Positions 54,061 to 63,153 of a stretch of DNA of 64,000 nucleotides are shown here, in pieces (positions within the stretch are counted from its first letter, which is position 1; each line of letters begins with the position of its first letter). The notes under the pieces were generated by a model that saw only the letters and a program-made list of their open reading frames with translations, was not told the DNA's origin and made no database searches. The stretch is from contig NZ_CAMGYZ010000009.1 of NCBI RefSeq assembly GCF_946151055.1, forward strand, positions 99,995-163,994. The letters run 5' to 3'. The translations under genes and the position numbers were made by a program. The DNA is from Bacillus sp. Marseille-Q3570. GTDB lineage: Bacteria; Bacillota; Bacilli; Bacillales; Fictibacillaceae.

Positions 54061-55206
54061 TTATTCCCTCATTACTTTCTTTAAGTTATAAATGGCTTCT
54101 TGAAGGATTTGGATGAACCTTTCTCCTTCGTTACGTGTATTTTCAAAACTGAGACTTACACGGATTGCACTGTTGGCCCGTTCACTTTCATGTCCTGTCG
54201 CTTCTAATACTCTACTAACTTCAGTCGATTTGGAAGAACATGCAGATTTCGTCGAGACAAATACTTCTCTTTCTTCTAAAGCATGGATCAACACCTCTGG
54301 CTTGATACCCGGTACGGAAAAATTAATAATATGAGGTGCACTATAATCCTCTGGCGTGTTAAGGAATATACCTTCTATTTCAGATAGCTCTAATCGTATA
54401 TAATTCTTTAACCGAACAAGGTTGTCCATTTCGTATTTTGATTTTTCCATTGTGAGCCGAAGCGCTTTTGCCATTGCGATGATTCCAGGTATATTTTCTG
54501 TTCCAGCTCGATGTTTGAATTCCTGCGATCCTCCGTGAAGAAGTGGGGATAAGGTCACACCGCTCCGCACATATAGGAACCCGACACCTTTTGGTCCGTG
54601 GAATTTGTGGCTCGAAAAGGAACATAAATCAATACCAGATTGTTCATACTGAATAGGAACTTTCCCTATCCCTTGAACATGATCGACATGGAAAAAGATC
54701 TTCGGATGCTCTTTCAACAACCTGCCGATTTCTTTTATAGGTTGAACTGTTCCAAGTTCATTGTTTACATGCATCACAGAAACGAGAATCGTATCATCTC
54801 TGATTTCATTTCGCAGATCTTGAACAGAAACGCAACCTTTTCGATCCACTGGTAAAAAAGTGACATCGAACCCTAACTGCTGAAGCTGCATGAATGATTC
54901 ATAACAGGAAGCATGTTCAATTTCTGTGGTGATCAAATGTTTACCCCGTTTCTGATGACGAAGTGCAATTCCTTTGATTGCCAGGTTGTTCGCTTCCGTA
55001 CCTCCAGAAGTAAATACAATCTCTGCAGGATTGACACGAATAAGACCTGCGATTTGATTTCGGGCTGTACTGATCAGCTTTTCCACTTCGCCTCCTAAAC
55101 GATGAATCGAAGAAGGATTAGCGAAATAGTTCTCAGCCACAGTCATATACGTCTTCATCGCTTCAGGATAAGGTTTGGTTGTCGCACTATTATCAAAATA
55201 AATCAT
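54061..55206 (-). CDS. nifZ: Cysteine desulfurase NifZ (ThiI partner)
   Basis: A PLP enzyme that removes sulfur from cysteine and passes it to ThiI. It begins MIYFDNSATTKPYPEAM. The PLP lysine is in SSHKFHGPKGVGFLYVR, and the persulfide cysteine in STKSACSSKSTEVSRVL. The frame is open to 55305, but ATG at 55206 with AAAGGA upstream gives 381 residues, matching B. subtilis NifZ. The direct nifZ-thiI arrangement identifies this as the tRNA-thiolation desulfurase rather than SufS or the general IscS. Confidence 0.95.
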   Translation of the reverse strand: MIYFDNSATTKPYPEAMKTYMTVAENYFANPSSIHRLGGEVEKLISTARNQIAGLIRVNPAEIVFTSGGTEANNLAIKGIALRHQKRGKHLITTEIEHASCYESFMQLQQLGFDVTFLPVDRKGCVSVQDLRNEIRDDTILVSVMHVNNELGTVQPIKEIGRLLKEHPKIFFHVDHVQGIGKVPIQYEQSGIDLCSFSSHKFHGPKGVGFLYVRSGVTLSPLLHGGSQEFKHRAGTENIPGIIAMAKALRLTMEKSKYEMDNLVRLKNYIRLELSEIEGIFLNTPEDYSAPHIINFSVPGIKPEVLIHALEEREVFVSTKSACSSKSTEVSRVLEATGHESERANSAIRVSLSFENTRNEGERFIQILQEAIYNLKKVMRE

Positions 55207-55565
55207 GGTTTCCTTTACCCCTTTAATAGTCGGCTTAGAATAAGCCAAAAAAATGATATCATTGCATCGTTTAATAATATCATATCTATATTGGATTCCA
55301 AACATGAGAATCTATCCATCATAGTTCGACATGATTTGACAAAATTTTAAATACAAAATCTTTTCCTTATCTAGCACACAATTCTATTTTCAAAAGCAAA
55401 ATGAAATATTCTTTAGCAAATAAGAGATGTACAAATATTTCAAATCAAAACAATCTTTCAACTTTTTACTAAAGTATCTATTTTTCGTAAAGATTGTGTT
55501 AAGCTTTAACCGATTTTAGAAAACTTAATGATTTCAGTCGATAATTGTCATGGAGGTTTTACAGC
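55207..55565. other. A+T-rich divergent spacer nifZ/brnQ
   Basis: This 359-bp spacer must hold both divergent promoters. It is strongly A+T-rich; no repeat family, riboswitch or T-box was recognised. Two weak matches to the CodY box consensus were judged insufficient. Confidence 0.5.
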
Positions 55566-56921
55566 ATGAAATCTACAAAATCCCTTTCTTTTAAGGATAC
55601 ATTTACAATCGGACTTATGATGTTCGCTTTATTCCTTGGGGCTGGAAATATGATATTCCCACCATTACTTGGTCAAACTGCAGGAACGAACGTATGGATG
55701 GCTATTTTGGGCTTTCTGATCACAGGTGTCGGCCTGCCCCTTTTAGGAATTGTGGCAATTGGTCTGACAGGCGGAACATTAAGAGATCTGGCTGGTCGCG
55801 TGCACCCATCTTTTGCAATTATCTTTTCTACATTAATCTATTTAGCGATCGGCCCATTTTTCGGAATTCCGAGAACAGGCACAGTCGCATTTGAAATAGG
55901 CGCTGTTCCTTTCTTACCTGAAACAATCGATCCCAACGGCATGCCTTTATTCATCTATACAGTCATCTTTTTCGGCATTACTTTTTGGTTTGCTTTGAAC
56001 CCGACCAAACTTGTTGATCGAATCGGTAAAATCTTAACGCCGATACTCATCGTTGTCATTGGACTGATTGTAATAAAAGGCATCGTTAATCCTATTGGGA
56101 GTATTTCAACTCCATCAGGTGAATATACATCGAATCCGTTATTCAATGGTTTCATCAATGGCTATTTGACGATGGACGCGATTGCAGCTTTAGTCTTCGG
56201 GATTGTGGTTATCAATGCTGTAAAATCCAGAGGGGTTTCTGATAAGAAAGAAATTGCAAAAGCAACAACGAAGGCAGGAATCATTGCTGTCAGTGGACTT
56301 GCGTTAGTCTATCTGTCTCTAGCTTATATCGGAGCAACGAGCAGGAATGTTCTCGGTGCAAGTGATAATGGTGGAACGATTCTTACCGGAGCTGCAGATG
56401 TGTTATTCGGTCAGTTCGGAATCATCCTGCTAGCTGTTGCGATCACATTCGCCTGCCTAACTACATCAATTGGACTGGTGACAGCTTGTGGAGAGTATTT
56501 CAATGGAGTCATGCCGAACGTATCGTACAAATTGATTATCGGCATATTATGTGTGTTTAGTGCAGCTGTCGCTAATGTCGGACTTACACAATTGATAAAC
56601 ATGACTTTACCAGTATTGATAGGAATCTATCCGCTTGCCATTGCACTTGTCGTTTACTCCTTCTTACATCGACATTTCGGCGGCTATCGCGAAGTATATA
56701 TTGGTGGTTTGCTCGGTGCCGGGGTTATCAGTATTTTCGATTCATTGAATGAATTGAACGTGAACATAACAGCTATTACCGACGTATTGAATGTATATCT
56801 ACCTTTATTTGAGCAAGGTGTCGGTTGGATCACACCTTCATTGATCGGTGCGATAATCGGATACATCATCGGACGAATTAGATCGCAGGCAGCTCAAAAT
56901 ACAAATCCGAGAAATGCTTAA
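55566..56921 (+). CDS. brnQ: Branched-chain amino acid transporter, BrnQ/BraB family
   Basis: A 451-residue secondary transporter for leucine, isoleucine and valine with about twelve transmembrane helices. Family motifs are FTIGLMMFALFLGAGNMIFPPLLG at the N-terminus, GIPRTGTVAFE, LTMDAIAALVFGIVVINAVKSRG, and CLTTSIGLVTACGEYF in helix 8 or 9. ATG at 55566 follows GGAGG at nine bases; the frame opens seven codons earlier. It is transcribed towards ezrA and ends at a strong terminator. In B. subtilis braB has the same nifZ/ezrA neighbourhood. Confidence 0.95.
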   Translation: MKSTKSLSFKDTFTIGLMMFALFLGAGNMIFPPLLGQTAGTNVWMAILGFLITGVGLPLLGIVAIGLTGGTLRDLAGRVHPSFAIIFSTLIYLAIGPFFGIPRTGTVAFEIGAVPFLPETIDPNGMPLFIYTVIFFGITFWFALNPTKLVDRIGKILTPILIVVIGLIVIKGIVNPIGSISTPSGEYTSNPLFNGFINGYLTMDAIAALVFGIVVINAVKSRGVSDKKEIAKATTKAGIIAVSGLALVYLSLAYIGATSRNVLGASDNGGTILTGAADVLFGQFGIILLAVAITFACLTTSIGLVTACGEYFNGVMPNVSYKLIIGILCVFSAAVANVGLTQLINMTLPVLIGIYPLAIALVVYSFLHRHFGGYREVYIGGLLGAGVISIFDSLNELNVNITAITDVLNVYLPLFEQGVGWITPSLIGAIIGYIIGRIRSQAAQNTNPRNA

Positions 56922-56922
56922 A

Positions 56923-56953
56923 GAATCAGCCCTCGAGGCTGATTCTATTTTTT
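56923..56953 (+). terminator. Terminator of brnQ
   Basis: GAATCAGCC and GGCTGATTC form a perfect 9-bp stem with a 5-base loop, followed by TATTTTTT. Confidence 0.92.
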
Positions 56954-57068
56954 AACCTCTAGTAATCCTGTAGAAGTAAAACTCCAGCTGGATACAAATC
57001 AAGCGGTACCCTGGTGAGAAATAAACAAAGCGGGTCAGGAAAGCTATCAAAATTTTTCACGAATTAAA

Positions 57069-57254
57069 TTAGAGGACCTCAGAGACCTTATTTCCCCCAA
57101 ATCCCTCACCTTTAGATAATTAGAGATCACCAGAGACCTTATTGGCCAAAAACTTGGATAAATCAGGTCCAATTCACCCGATTAGCGGAACAGTTGTCCT
57201 CTATTTTTTAAATCAACCCTTTTTGTCACAAATAGTGGAACGGTTGTCCTCTAA
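57069..57254. repeat. Inverted-unit repeat element, cluster D (variant ends)
   Basis: Two plus units (57069-57093 and 57120-57146) and two minus units (57178-57203 and 57229-57254) in the same + + - - layout as cluster C. The outer end TAACGGACA is replaced by TTAGAGGAC or TTAGAGATC, and the inverted units end GTTGTCCTCTAA, so both arms changed together. The inner GAGACCTTATTT part is retained. It fills the spacer between convergent brnQ and ezrA. Confidence 0.75.
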
Positions 57255-57288
57255 TTTCAACTAGTCCAAATTGGTCAGTTTGCAATGT

Positions 57289-57333
57289 AAAAAGAGGACC
57301 TGTCTCCAATTTTCATCGGATACTCAGGTCCCT
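57289..57333 (-). terminator. Terminator of ezrA
   Basis: GGACCTG and CAGGTCC pair around a 22-base loop, followed by TCTTTTT on the minus strand. Confidence 0.7.
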
Positions 57334-57340
57334 ACGTTGC

Positions 57341-59047
57341 TCAATATACTTTTTCAAACTCTTGTTGATAATTTTCTTCAAGATCTCTAATGATCTGAGG
57401 ATCCACTGTATGCAGGGCTTCTGCTGCATGTTCCATGGCCTCTTCATAATCATAGGTACGGAACGATTGTTCAGCCTCGGAAAGCTTTACAGCAACTGCT
57501 ACATACTGTCTGCGATAACGGTTTCCGTGTTGGATCAACCTCTCTGCCCAAATCGCTCGATCAATCAGTTTATACGTCTTAGCATGTACATCATCAATGG
57601 CTTCTTCGGCTTCAATCAACCTATGGAGAACTTCAGCCATTTGCAATGGTTTATCATTCAGCTTCATTGAAACAGTTTGTAATTTGGTTTCAGCATCATT
57701 AAGTGATGCATAATACTGATCTGGCAAGCCTGGTAAATTATTTCGATGGATTTCTTTTTTAGCATCAATCAGCTTTTTCCGGAATTCATGGATTTTTTCC
57801 ACAGCTTCCAATTCATCTTTACGAAGATTTTGCAGCTTTTCTTGATAGATCTCTGTCATTTCCCGAAGATCCTCAAGTTGTTTTGTTACACTTTCGAGCA
57901 TCTCTTTAAGTGATGTATAGGACTGGTTATTTTCATCAACAGAATGAAAAATCGCTCCGACTCTTTTTTCCAATTTCTCAAATGATGTTTCCAGACGTTC
58001 TTGAAGATCGATGTTTTCTTGTTCGATCTGATAACTTAACCGAACCACGTTCGTCTCTTCTTTCATCTTGTTGATTTCCGTCCCAAGTTCCTCGACATCA
58101 GCTTGTACCTGTTTGCCGTCTGTCATCACATATTGCTTGGCTAGAACTTCCGCTTCAAGACGATCATACAGTTCTTCGATTTTCTTATTCATCTGAGCAA
58201 TCTCTTCTTGAGCATCCTCAATATCGACGTCATTCACTTTTTCCGTGACGATCTGATAAGCATAGTCGATGACTTCAAGTTCTTTTTCAACACCCAGCTG
58301 CTCGACACGGAATCCCTGATCTGACATTTCCTTCAGGCCGTCTTTCAACTGTTTGATCGTTTCAGGAATTTCAGACTGCAACTGATACAACAACTCTGGT
58401 ACGACTTCTAATTCATATTGCAAGCGACGGATCTTTTCATCAAGCTGAATGATGTAGGTACGTGCTGCAATGTGGTTTCCATTTTCAGTCTCTTCATCAT
58501 AACTGGTGAAATCTGCAGAAATGTTCTCCAGACGCTTTTCAAAGGTCTCAACCAATGGACCAAGTGCTCGGTAATGGGTGAGCAGATGCTTTCTTAATTC
58601 TTTATAACTCTCTTTAAGCTCACCGATCTCTTTTCGGTTCAATTCTTCACTTTCAACGAATTCATTGATTTCAGATGAAATCTCATCTATCTTCTCTTCT
58701 ATACTGAAAAGTGATTTCCTAGTGTCACTCAGAATGCCTCTTGCCTTTTTGAAACGATATTTATCCGCGGCATCTTCAGCATCGAATAGATTCTCTTCAA
58801 GTCTAGGAAGTTGGACGGTAACGATGTCGTCCCATTCTTCACGCCAAACCTCGAATTTCTTTTCAGTTTCCCCAATCATTTCCAATGCTTTCACTTTCGC
58901 GATCTCATCAGACAAAGGCTTATTCATGATATTGACTTTTTGTGTTTCCAGGTGATCGATTTGATCATAAATTTTCTTGCGTGTGTATGTACCGAATGCT
59001 ATGAATATTGAAACTAACACGATCAGTGCTATAAAAATATATATCAC
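57341..59047 (-). CDS. ezrA: Septation ring formation regulator EzrA
   Basis: A membrane-anchored, spectrin-like protein that prevents FtsZ rings at wrong sites and helps recruit PBP1 to the septum. One N-terminal transmembrane helix (residues 1-22) precedes about 540 residues of almost continuous coiled coil rich in Glu/Lys. The early WREEWDDIVTVQLPRLEENLFDAEDAADKYRFKKA stretch and the late GNRYRRQ segment are family hallmarks. GTG at 59047 is nine bases from AAAGG; the ATG at 59056 directly abuts that site and is less likely. Length 568, normal. Confidence 0.94.
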   Translation of the reverse strand: MIYIFIALIVLVSIFIAFGTYTRKKIYDQIDHLETQKVNIMNKPLSDEIAKVKALEMIGETEKKFEVWREEWDDIVTVQLPRLEENLFDAEDAADKYRFKKARGILSDTRKSLFSIEEKIDEISSEINEFVESEELNRKEIGELKESYKELRKHLLTHYRALGPLVETFEKRLENISADFTSYDEETENGNHIAARTYIIQLDEKIRRLQYELEVVPELLYQLQSEIPETIKQLKDGLKEMSDQGFRVEQLGVEKELEVIDYAYQIVTEKVNDVDIEDAQEEIAQMNKKIEELYDRLEAEVLAKQYVMTDGKQVQADVEELGTEINKMKEETNVVRLSYQIEQENIDLQERLETSFEKLEKRVGAIFHSVDENNQSYTSLKEMLESVTKQLEDLREMTEIYQEKLQNLRKDELEAVEKIHEFRKKLIDAKKEIHRNNLPGLPDQYYASLNDAETKLQTVSMKLNDKPLQMAEVLHRLIEAEEAIDDVHAKTYKLIDRAIWAERLIQHGNRYRRQYVAVAVKLSEAEQSFRTYDYEEAMEHAAEALHTVDPQIIRDLEENYQQEFEKVY

Positions 59048-59259
59048 AGGGACCATCCTTTCTTCCCTTTTTCAATTATGTATATTAGACTTATATAAAT
59101 ATCGACATATTTGTTCATTTTTCGCCAAATTTCACTCAGATTCGGCGTTCATCGTAACTACTATAATACCATGTATGCTACTTTTATAACTACATTTTTT
59201 CGAAAATTTGATAAAAAATTGCTTTTTTCTTACAAAAGTACCAATTCAGGAGGGTGAAC

Positions 59260-60078
59260 ATGAATATTTTTGACGGTCATATCCATACACCATACTGCCC
59301 GCATGGCACTAAAGATACGTTCAATCAGTACATCGAACGTGCAATTGAACTTGGATACAAGGGTATGACTTTCACCGAACATGCTCCGTTGCCATCAGGG
59401 TTCAGTGACCCTACCCCGGACCAAGACAGCGGTATGCAGCTTGATGATCTTGAAAATTACATTGAACATCTTTCTCAGCTTAAAAAGGAATACAAAAATG
59501 ACCTTCGTATTAAGACCGGACTAGAGATTGATTACATCGAAGGGTTCGAAAGAGAAACCGTATCATTTTTAGACCATTATGGTCCTTACCTGGATGATTC
59601 GATCTTGTCTGTCCATTTCTTAAAAACAAAAAAAGGATACCATTGCATGGATTACAGCCCGGATGTTTATGAAAAGCTACTAGAAGAAACAGGATCAATC
59701 CATAATTTATATTCACTCTATTACGATACGTTAAAAAAATCAGTTAAAAGCGAATTAGGTGCATATAAACCAAAACGAATCGGACATATCAGTCTAGTAA
59801 TGAAGTTTCGAAAGAAATATCCGAACAATGCTATCAATAAGAAGGAAATCCTAGAAACACTCGATATGGTTTCAGAAGGAAAATTTCAGTTAGACTATAA
59901 TGGTTCGGGTGTAAATAAACCTTTATGTCGGGAACCTTATCCATCAGATTGGATTATTTCAGAAGCCTTGAAAAGAAACATCCCTCTTGTTTATGGCTCA
60001 GATGCACATCAAGCTGGGGAACTGGGACAAGGCCTGGATAAACTGCAGAAAGAAGCACCGCTGTCACAGCCTGGTTAG
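59260..60078 (+). CDS. hisJ: Histidinol-phosphatase HisJ
   Basis: A 272-residue PHP-family phosphatase catalysing the penultimate step of histidine synthesis. Metal ligands are in FDGHIHTPYCPHGTKDTF, MTFTEHAPLP, GLEIDYIEG and the terminal GSDAHQAGELGQG. AGGAGG lies six bases before ATG 59260. As in B. subtilis, it stands apart from the other his genes, between ezrA and refZ. The terminator hairpin begins inside the last codons. Confidence 0.94.
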   Translation: MNIFDGHIHTPYCPHGTKDTFNQYIERAIELGYKGMTFTEHAPLPSGFSDPTPDQDSGMQLDDLENYIEHLSQLKKEYKNDLRIKTGLEIDYIEGFERETVSFLDHYGPYLDDSILSVHFLKTKKGYHCMDYSPDVYEKLLEETGSIHNLYSLYYDTLKKSVKSELGAYKPKRIGHISLVMKFRKKYPNNAINKKEILETLDMVSEGKFQLDYNGSGVNKPLCREPYPSDWIISEALKRNIPLVYGSDAHQAGELGQGLDKLQKEAPLSQPG

Positions 60079-60099
60079 GAGGCTGAAGCGGTGCTTTAA
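60053..60099 (+). terminator. Terminator overlapping the hisJ 3' end
   Basis: AAGCACCGCT and AGCGGTGCTT form a perfect 10-bp outer stem, with an inner AGCCT/AGGCT stem, followed by TAATTTT. The left arm lies within the last nine codons of hisJ. Confidence 0.85.
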
Positions 60100-60130
60100 T
60101 TTTACGCTGCTTCATCAAATTGGAGCAAAT

Positions 60131-60811
60131 TCAGCCTGTTCCAATACTTGAATTCGCTAATTTTTCTTTATCCTTTCCTGAAATCGATTCCGAATCATAT
60201 TGGATACACAACGTATCATTCACCCAATCTTGTAGGGCACTTGAATATTTGGATGTAAAATAGCGATCGTTCACCGAGAATTGGTAGATTTCCCTTACAT
60301 ATTGTGGGTATAAAAAAGGCATGAACAGCATGCTTCTCAACTGCATCGTCACCATGTTTTTCGAACACGGCTTGAACTCCTTCTGTTTCACACCTTGTTC
60401 AAGGATCGTAGTCAAGTAGAATTTTTCCTTCATGAGATAGGTCGTCATGATTTCACGCACGAGGGTGGTATCGATGCTGATTTCACGATGAACAAGCCTT
60501 GCAGCCTGTGATCGGCCTTGTTGGTAACTTATGACCTCTTCAATCAATCGGATCAGACATGTCCGAGCAGAATCCTTTTCCAGTCTTTCATAAGCATCTT
60601 GTAAAACATGAAGATACCCTTCAAGGAATGACGACATCAAAAATTCAAGAAGCCCTATTTTTCCACCAAAATAGTAGGAGATGAGAGAGACATTCACTCC
60701 AGCTTTTTCGGCAATATCACGAACAGAAGTCCCGGCATAACCATTGTTATTGAAAAGGGCTGCGGCTGATTCTGCGACTTTTTCTTTGGTGATGGATAAC
60801 GCCTTCTTCAT
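60131..60811 (-). CDS. refZ: TetR-family regulator RefZ
   Basis: A 226-residue TetR-type DNA-binding protein. The helix-turn-helix region is KVAESAAALFNNNGYAGTSVRDIAEKAGVNVSLISYYFGGKIGLL, with the usual YYF at the end of the recognition helix. In B. subtilis RefZ is produced early in sporulation, binds sites flanking the origin and affects FtsZ assembly and chromosome capture. The position between hisJ and the fRMsr gene matches. Its own 147-bp upstream region is shared with the divergent msrC. Confidence 0.9.
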   Translation of the reverse strand: MKKALSITKEKVAESAAALFNNNGYAGTSVRDIAEKAGVNVSLISYYFGGKIGLLEFLMSSFLEGYLHVLQDAYERLEKDSARTCLIRLIEEVISYQQGRSQAARLVHREISIDTTLVREIMTTYLMKEKFYLTTILEQGVKQKEFKPCSKNMVTMQLRSMLFMPFLYPQYVREIYQFSVNDRYFTSKYSSALQDWVNDTLCIQYDSESISGKDKEKLANSSIGTG

Positions 60812-60958
60812 GGCAAATCACCTCAATATACGATCATTACTAACACCTTTCTTCTTTTACTATAGAAATCCTTTGAAAATCCTTCGACATATAAGGTGAA
60901 TGTTTCAACAAATTCTGATATGATAAGACTAATTTCTTAGGATTGTGAGGGAATGCTC

Positions 60959-61438
60959 GTGTTTCACGTCGAATCATACGCGGGAAATCGTGAAGAAAAT
61001 TATGAATTACTGAACAAACAATTGAAAGCATTATTGGAAGGTGAAACAAATCAAATCGCAAACCTTGCAAATGCCTCAGCACTATTAAATCAATTCCTTA
61101 ACGAAGTCAATTGGGTCGGGTTCTATCTTTTGGATGATGACGAGCTAGTGTTAGGACCGTTCCAGGGACTACCTGCCTGTGTCCGAATTCCTCTCGGAAG
61201 AGGAGTTTGTGGAACTGCAGTAAAAGAAAACAAGACGATGCTTGTTGATGATGTTCATCAATTCCCTGGACACATTGCCTGCGATGCAGCCTCTAGGTCC
61301 GAAATCGTCGTACCGATTGTCAAAGACGAAAAAGTGATTGGTGTTCTCGATATTGATAGTCCTGTCACATCGCGTTTTGATGAAATTGACAAAAAGCATC
61401 TTGAACAATATGTGCAAACGTTGAGAGAATATCTTTAA
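60959..61438 (+). CDS. msrC: Free methionine-(R)-sulfoxide reductase (GAF domain)
   Basis: A 159-residue single GAF domain of the YtsP/fRMsr type, reducing free methionine-R-sulfoxide. The three cysteines typical of the enzyme are present: GLPACVRIPLGRGVCGTA supplies two and HIACDAASRSEI the catalytic third. GTG at 60959 gives the MFHVE start of homologues and lies seven bases from GAGGG; the ATG at 60953 is too close to that site. It neighbours methionine gamma-lyase, so two methionine-handling enzymes are together. Confidence 0.93.
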   Translation: MFHVESYAGNREENYELLNKQLKALLEGETNQIANLANASALLNQFLNEVNWVGFYLLDDDELVLGPFQGLPACVRIPLGRGVCGTAVKENKTMLVDDVHQFPGHIACDAASRSEIVVPIVKDEKVIGVLDIDSPVTSRFDEIDKKHLEQYVQTLREYL

Positions 61439-61440
61439 AC

Positions 61441-61489
61441 TAGGCTCTTTTCTAAAAGATGGTTGCTTTTGAGTCAATTTTTAAAAACT
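61441..61489. repeat. Dispersed repeat T, copy 2
   Basis: GGCTCTTTTCTAAAAGATGG then TTGCTTTTGAGTCAATTTTT is the near-exact reverse complement of 11343-11392. It starts three bases after the msrC stop. Confidence 0.8.
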
Positions 61490-61547
61490 CACCTTGTGCA
61501 AGTGTGTTTGCAAAAACAGCCTTAAATTAAGAATTATCTTATATAGA

Positions 61548-61580
61548 AACGAGGTTGCGCGGATGGCAACCTCGTTTTTA
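61548..61580. terminator. Terminator between convergent msrC and methionine gamma-lyase
   Basis: AACGAGGTTGC and GCAACCTCGTT form a perfect 11-bp stem with a 7-base loop. The T run is better on the plus strand, but it probably serves both genes. Confidence 0.9.
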
Positions 61581-61586
61581 TACATT

Positions 61587-62789
61587 TTATACGGTTTCTG
61601 ATTTTCTGATATGACTTTGCAATGCTTGCTCGAGATCTTCCCAAATATCTTCTCTTGCTTCTAATCCAACAGACAGTCGGATCAAGTTATCAGTAATACC
61701 CATCCTCTCCCTCGCTTCGTACGGGACGACGGCATGGGTCATCGTAGCCGGATGCTGGATCAACGTTTCTGCGTCACCAAGGCTTACTGCAATTTTCAAT
61801 AGCTTCATCGAATTGATGAGATCCTGTGCGTCCTTTTTATTGCCTTTTATTTTAAAAGAAATCAAGCCGCTTGAACGAACCATTTGTCTTTGTGCTATTG
61901 GATAATCAACAAATTCCGGATCTCCTGGAAAATAGACGGATTCGACAGCAGAATGTTCCTTCAATTTCCTTGCAATATACATCGCATTATCACAATGTCG
62001 GTCCATTCGGACAGGTAGTGTTTTCAACCCACGCAACAATAGCCATGCATCAAAAGGTGACATGATGCCCCCAATATCCTTTTGAGTTGTAGCTGCGATA
62101 AGATCGATTGTTTCTCTATCACTAACAACGAGACCTGCTACGACATCACCATGGCCACCGATATATTTCGTCGCACTATGAATCACGATATGGGAACCAA
62201 GTTCTAGCGGTCTTTGCAAATACGGGGTGCAGAATGTATTGTCGACGACGACCTTGATATGATACTTAGCTGCAATCTTTCCGACCATCTCTAGGTCAAC
62301 AAGAGCCATTGTCGGATTGATCGGGGTCTCTAAGAATATGATTTTCGTATTGGGTTGGATGTGGGCTTCGATCACATCTGGGTTTGACATAGCAATCAGA
62401 TCGTGTTCCACATTATACTTCTCTTTGAGCATTTGAAGGAGCCCGAACGTACACCCATAAACACCCTGAGAGCATAAGATATGGTCATCTGACTTCGTCA
62501 ATCCCATAAGTACTGCAGACACAGCAGCCATTCCAGAGCCAAAGGCCAGTCCCTTCTCTCCACCCTCTAAAATTGCAATACGCTCTTCCAGCATTTTTAC
62601 CGTCGGGTTCCCGAGTCTTGAATAGATATAACCTTCTTGTTGCCCCGCAAACCTCTGCTCCCCGGATTCTGCATTCGGAAATACGAATGTGGAAGTAGGG
62701 AAAATCGGAGGTGCCAATGCTCCATGATGCTGCTCAGACGAATACCCTGAATGGATGACTTTTGTTTCGAACTTGCTGTCTTTCTTCAC
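61587..62789 (-). CDS. megL: Methionine gamma-lyase
   Basis: A 400-residue PLP enzyme of the Cys/Met metabolism family. Methionine gamma-lyase splits methionine to methanethiol, ammonia and 2-oxobutyrate. The lyase is distinguished from cystathionine enzymes by the active-site cysteine Cys113 in VYGCTFGLL, equivalent to Cys116 of the Pseudomonas enzyme. Tyr111 and the PLP lysine Lys208 in HSATKYIGGHGD have the same offset. Other PLP residues lie in YSRLGNPT and AFGSGMAA. A cre-like site 24 bp upstream suggests catabolite control. No SAM riboswitch is present upstream. B. subtilis is not known to have this gene here. Confidence 0.85.
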   Translation of the reverse strand: MKKDSKFETKVIHSGYSSEQHHGALAPPIFPTSTFVFPNAESGEQRFAGQQEGYIYSRLGNPTVKMLEERIAILEGGEKGLAFGSGMAAVSAVLMGLTKSDDHILCSQGVYGCTFGLLQMLKEKYNVEHDLIAMSNPDVIEAHIQPNTKIIFLETPINPTMALVDLEMVGKIAAKYHIKVVVDNTFCTPYLQRPLELGSHIVIHSATKYIGGHGDVVAGLVVSDRETIDLIAATTQKDIGGIMSPFDAWLLLRGLKTLPVRMDRHCDNAMYIARKLKEHSAVESVYFPGDPEFVDYPIAQRQMVRSSGLISFKIKGNKKDAQDLINSMKLLKIAVSLGDAETLIQHPATMTHAVVPYEARERMGITDNLIRLSVGLEAREDIWEDLEQALQSHIRKSETV

Positions 62790-62812
62790 TCTTGAACACT
62801 CCTTTCTCTATA

Positions 62813-62826
62813 TGTAAGCGCTTTCT
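62813..62826. promoter_or_regulatory. Candidate cre site upstream of methionine gamma-lyase
   Basis: TGTAAGCGCTTTCT matches the cre consensus TGWAANCGNTNWCA at 13 of 14 positions. It lies 24 bp upstream of the start codon. Confidence 0.5.
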
Positions 62827-62916
62827 GTCCATATCGTATCACAATCATTGTCATTTTGTGTTAAATTATTTTTGTATTTGTTTTTCCAGAAAAGTATTTA
62901 AAAGAAATTGTCCTCC

Positions 62917-62945
62917 TTGACTTTTACACCCAAACGTTATACACT
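62917..62945 (+). promoter_or_regulatory. Promoter of rpsD
   Basis: TTGACT (62917-62922) and TACACT (62940-62945) are separated by 17 bases, a good SigA promoter with a slightly weak -10. Confidence 0.7.
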
Positions 62946-62949
62946 GTTC

Positions 62950-63153
62950 TTTGTGTAAATTAAGACAGCCATGTGAATTCATGTGAGCCCTCTCATTATG
63001 TTCCTTGCAATTGCGGCTGAATCAAATTGCAAAGGTGCATCACGTAGCTTCATGCTGTCGAAGTGAAGGTGTATGAAAACATAATGGACACATGAACGAT
63101 CACACCGGCACTGTTTTTTTTACAACAAAAAAATAGTGAAGGAGGAGCTATTA
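62950..63153 (+). ncRNA. rpsD leader, putative S4-binding autoregulatory RNA
   Basis: About 200 bases of untranslated leader precede rpsD. It contains TTGCAATT (63005-63012) complementary to AATTGCAA (63025-63032), and a T-run flanked by AACAAAAAAATAG before the ribosome binding site. In B. subtilis S4 represses its own translation through a pseudoknotted rpsD leader, so this is likely the same element. The pseudoknot was not worked out here. Confidence 0.55.

Noticed and set aside
55340..55540. Possible CodY boxes upstream of brnQ
   Set aside because: The best stretches match only about 9-10 of 15 consensus positions in very A+T-rich DNA, which is expected by chance.
62790..62916. A SAM riboswitch before methionine gamma-lyase
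   Set aside because: The spacer is short, shows no S-box conserved core and no terminator/antiterminator pair on the minus strand.
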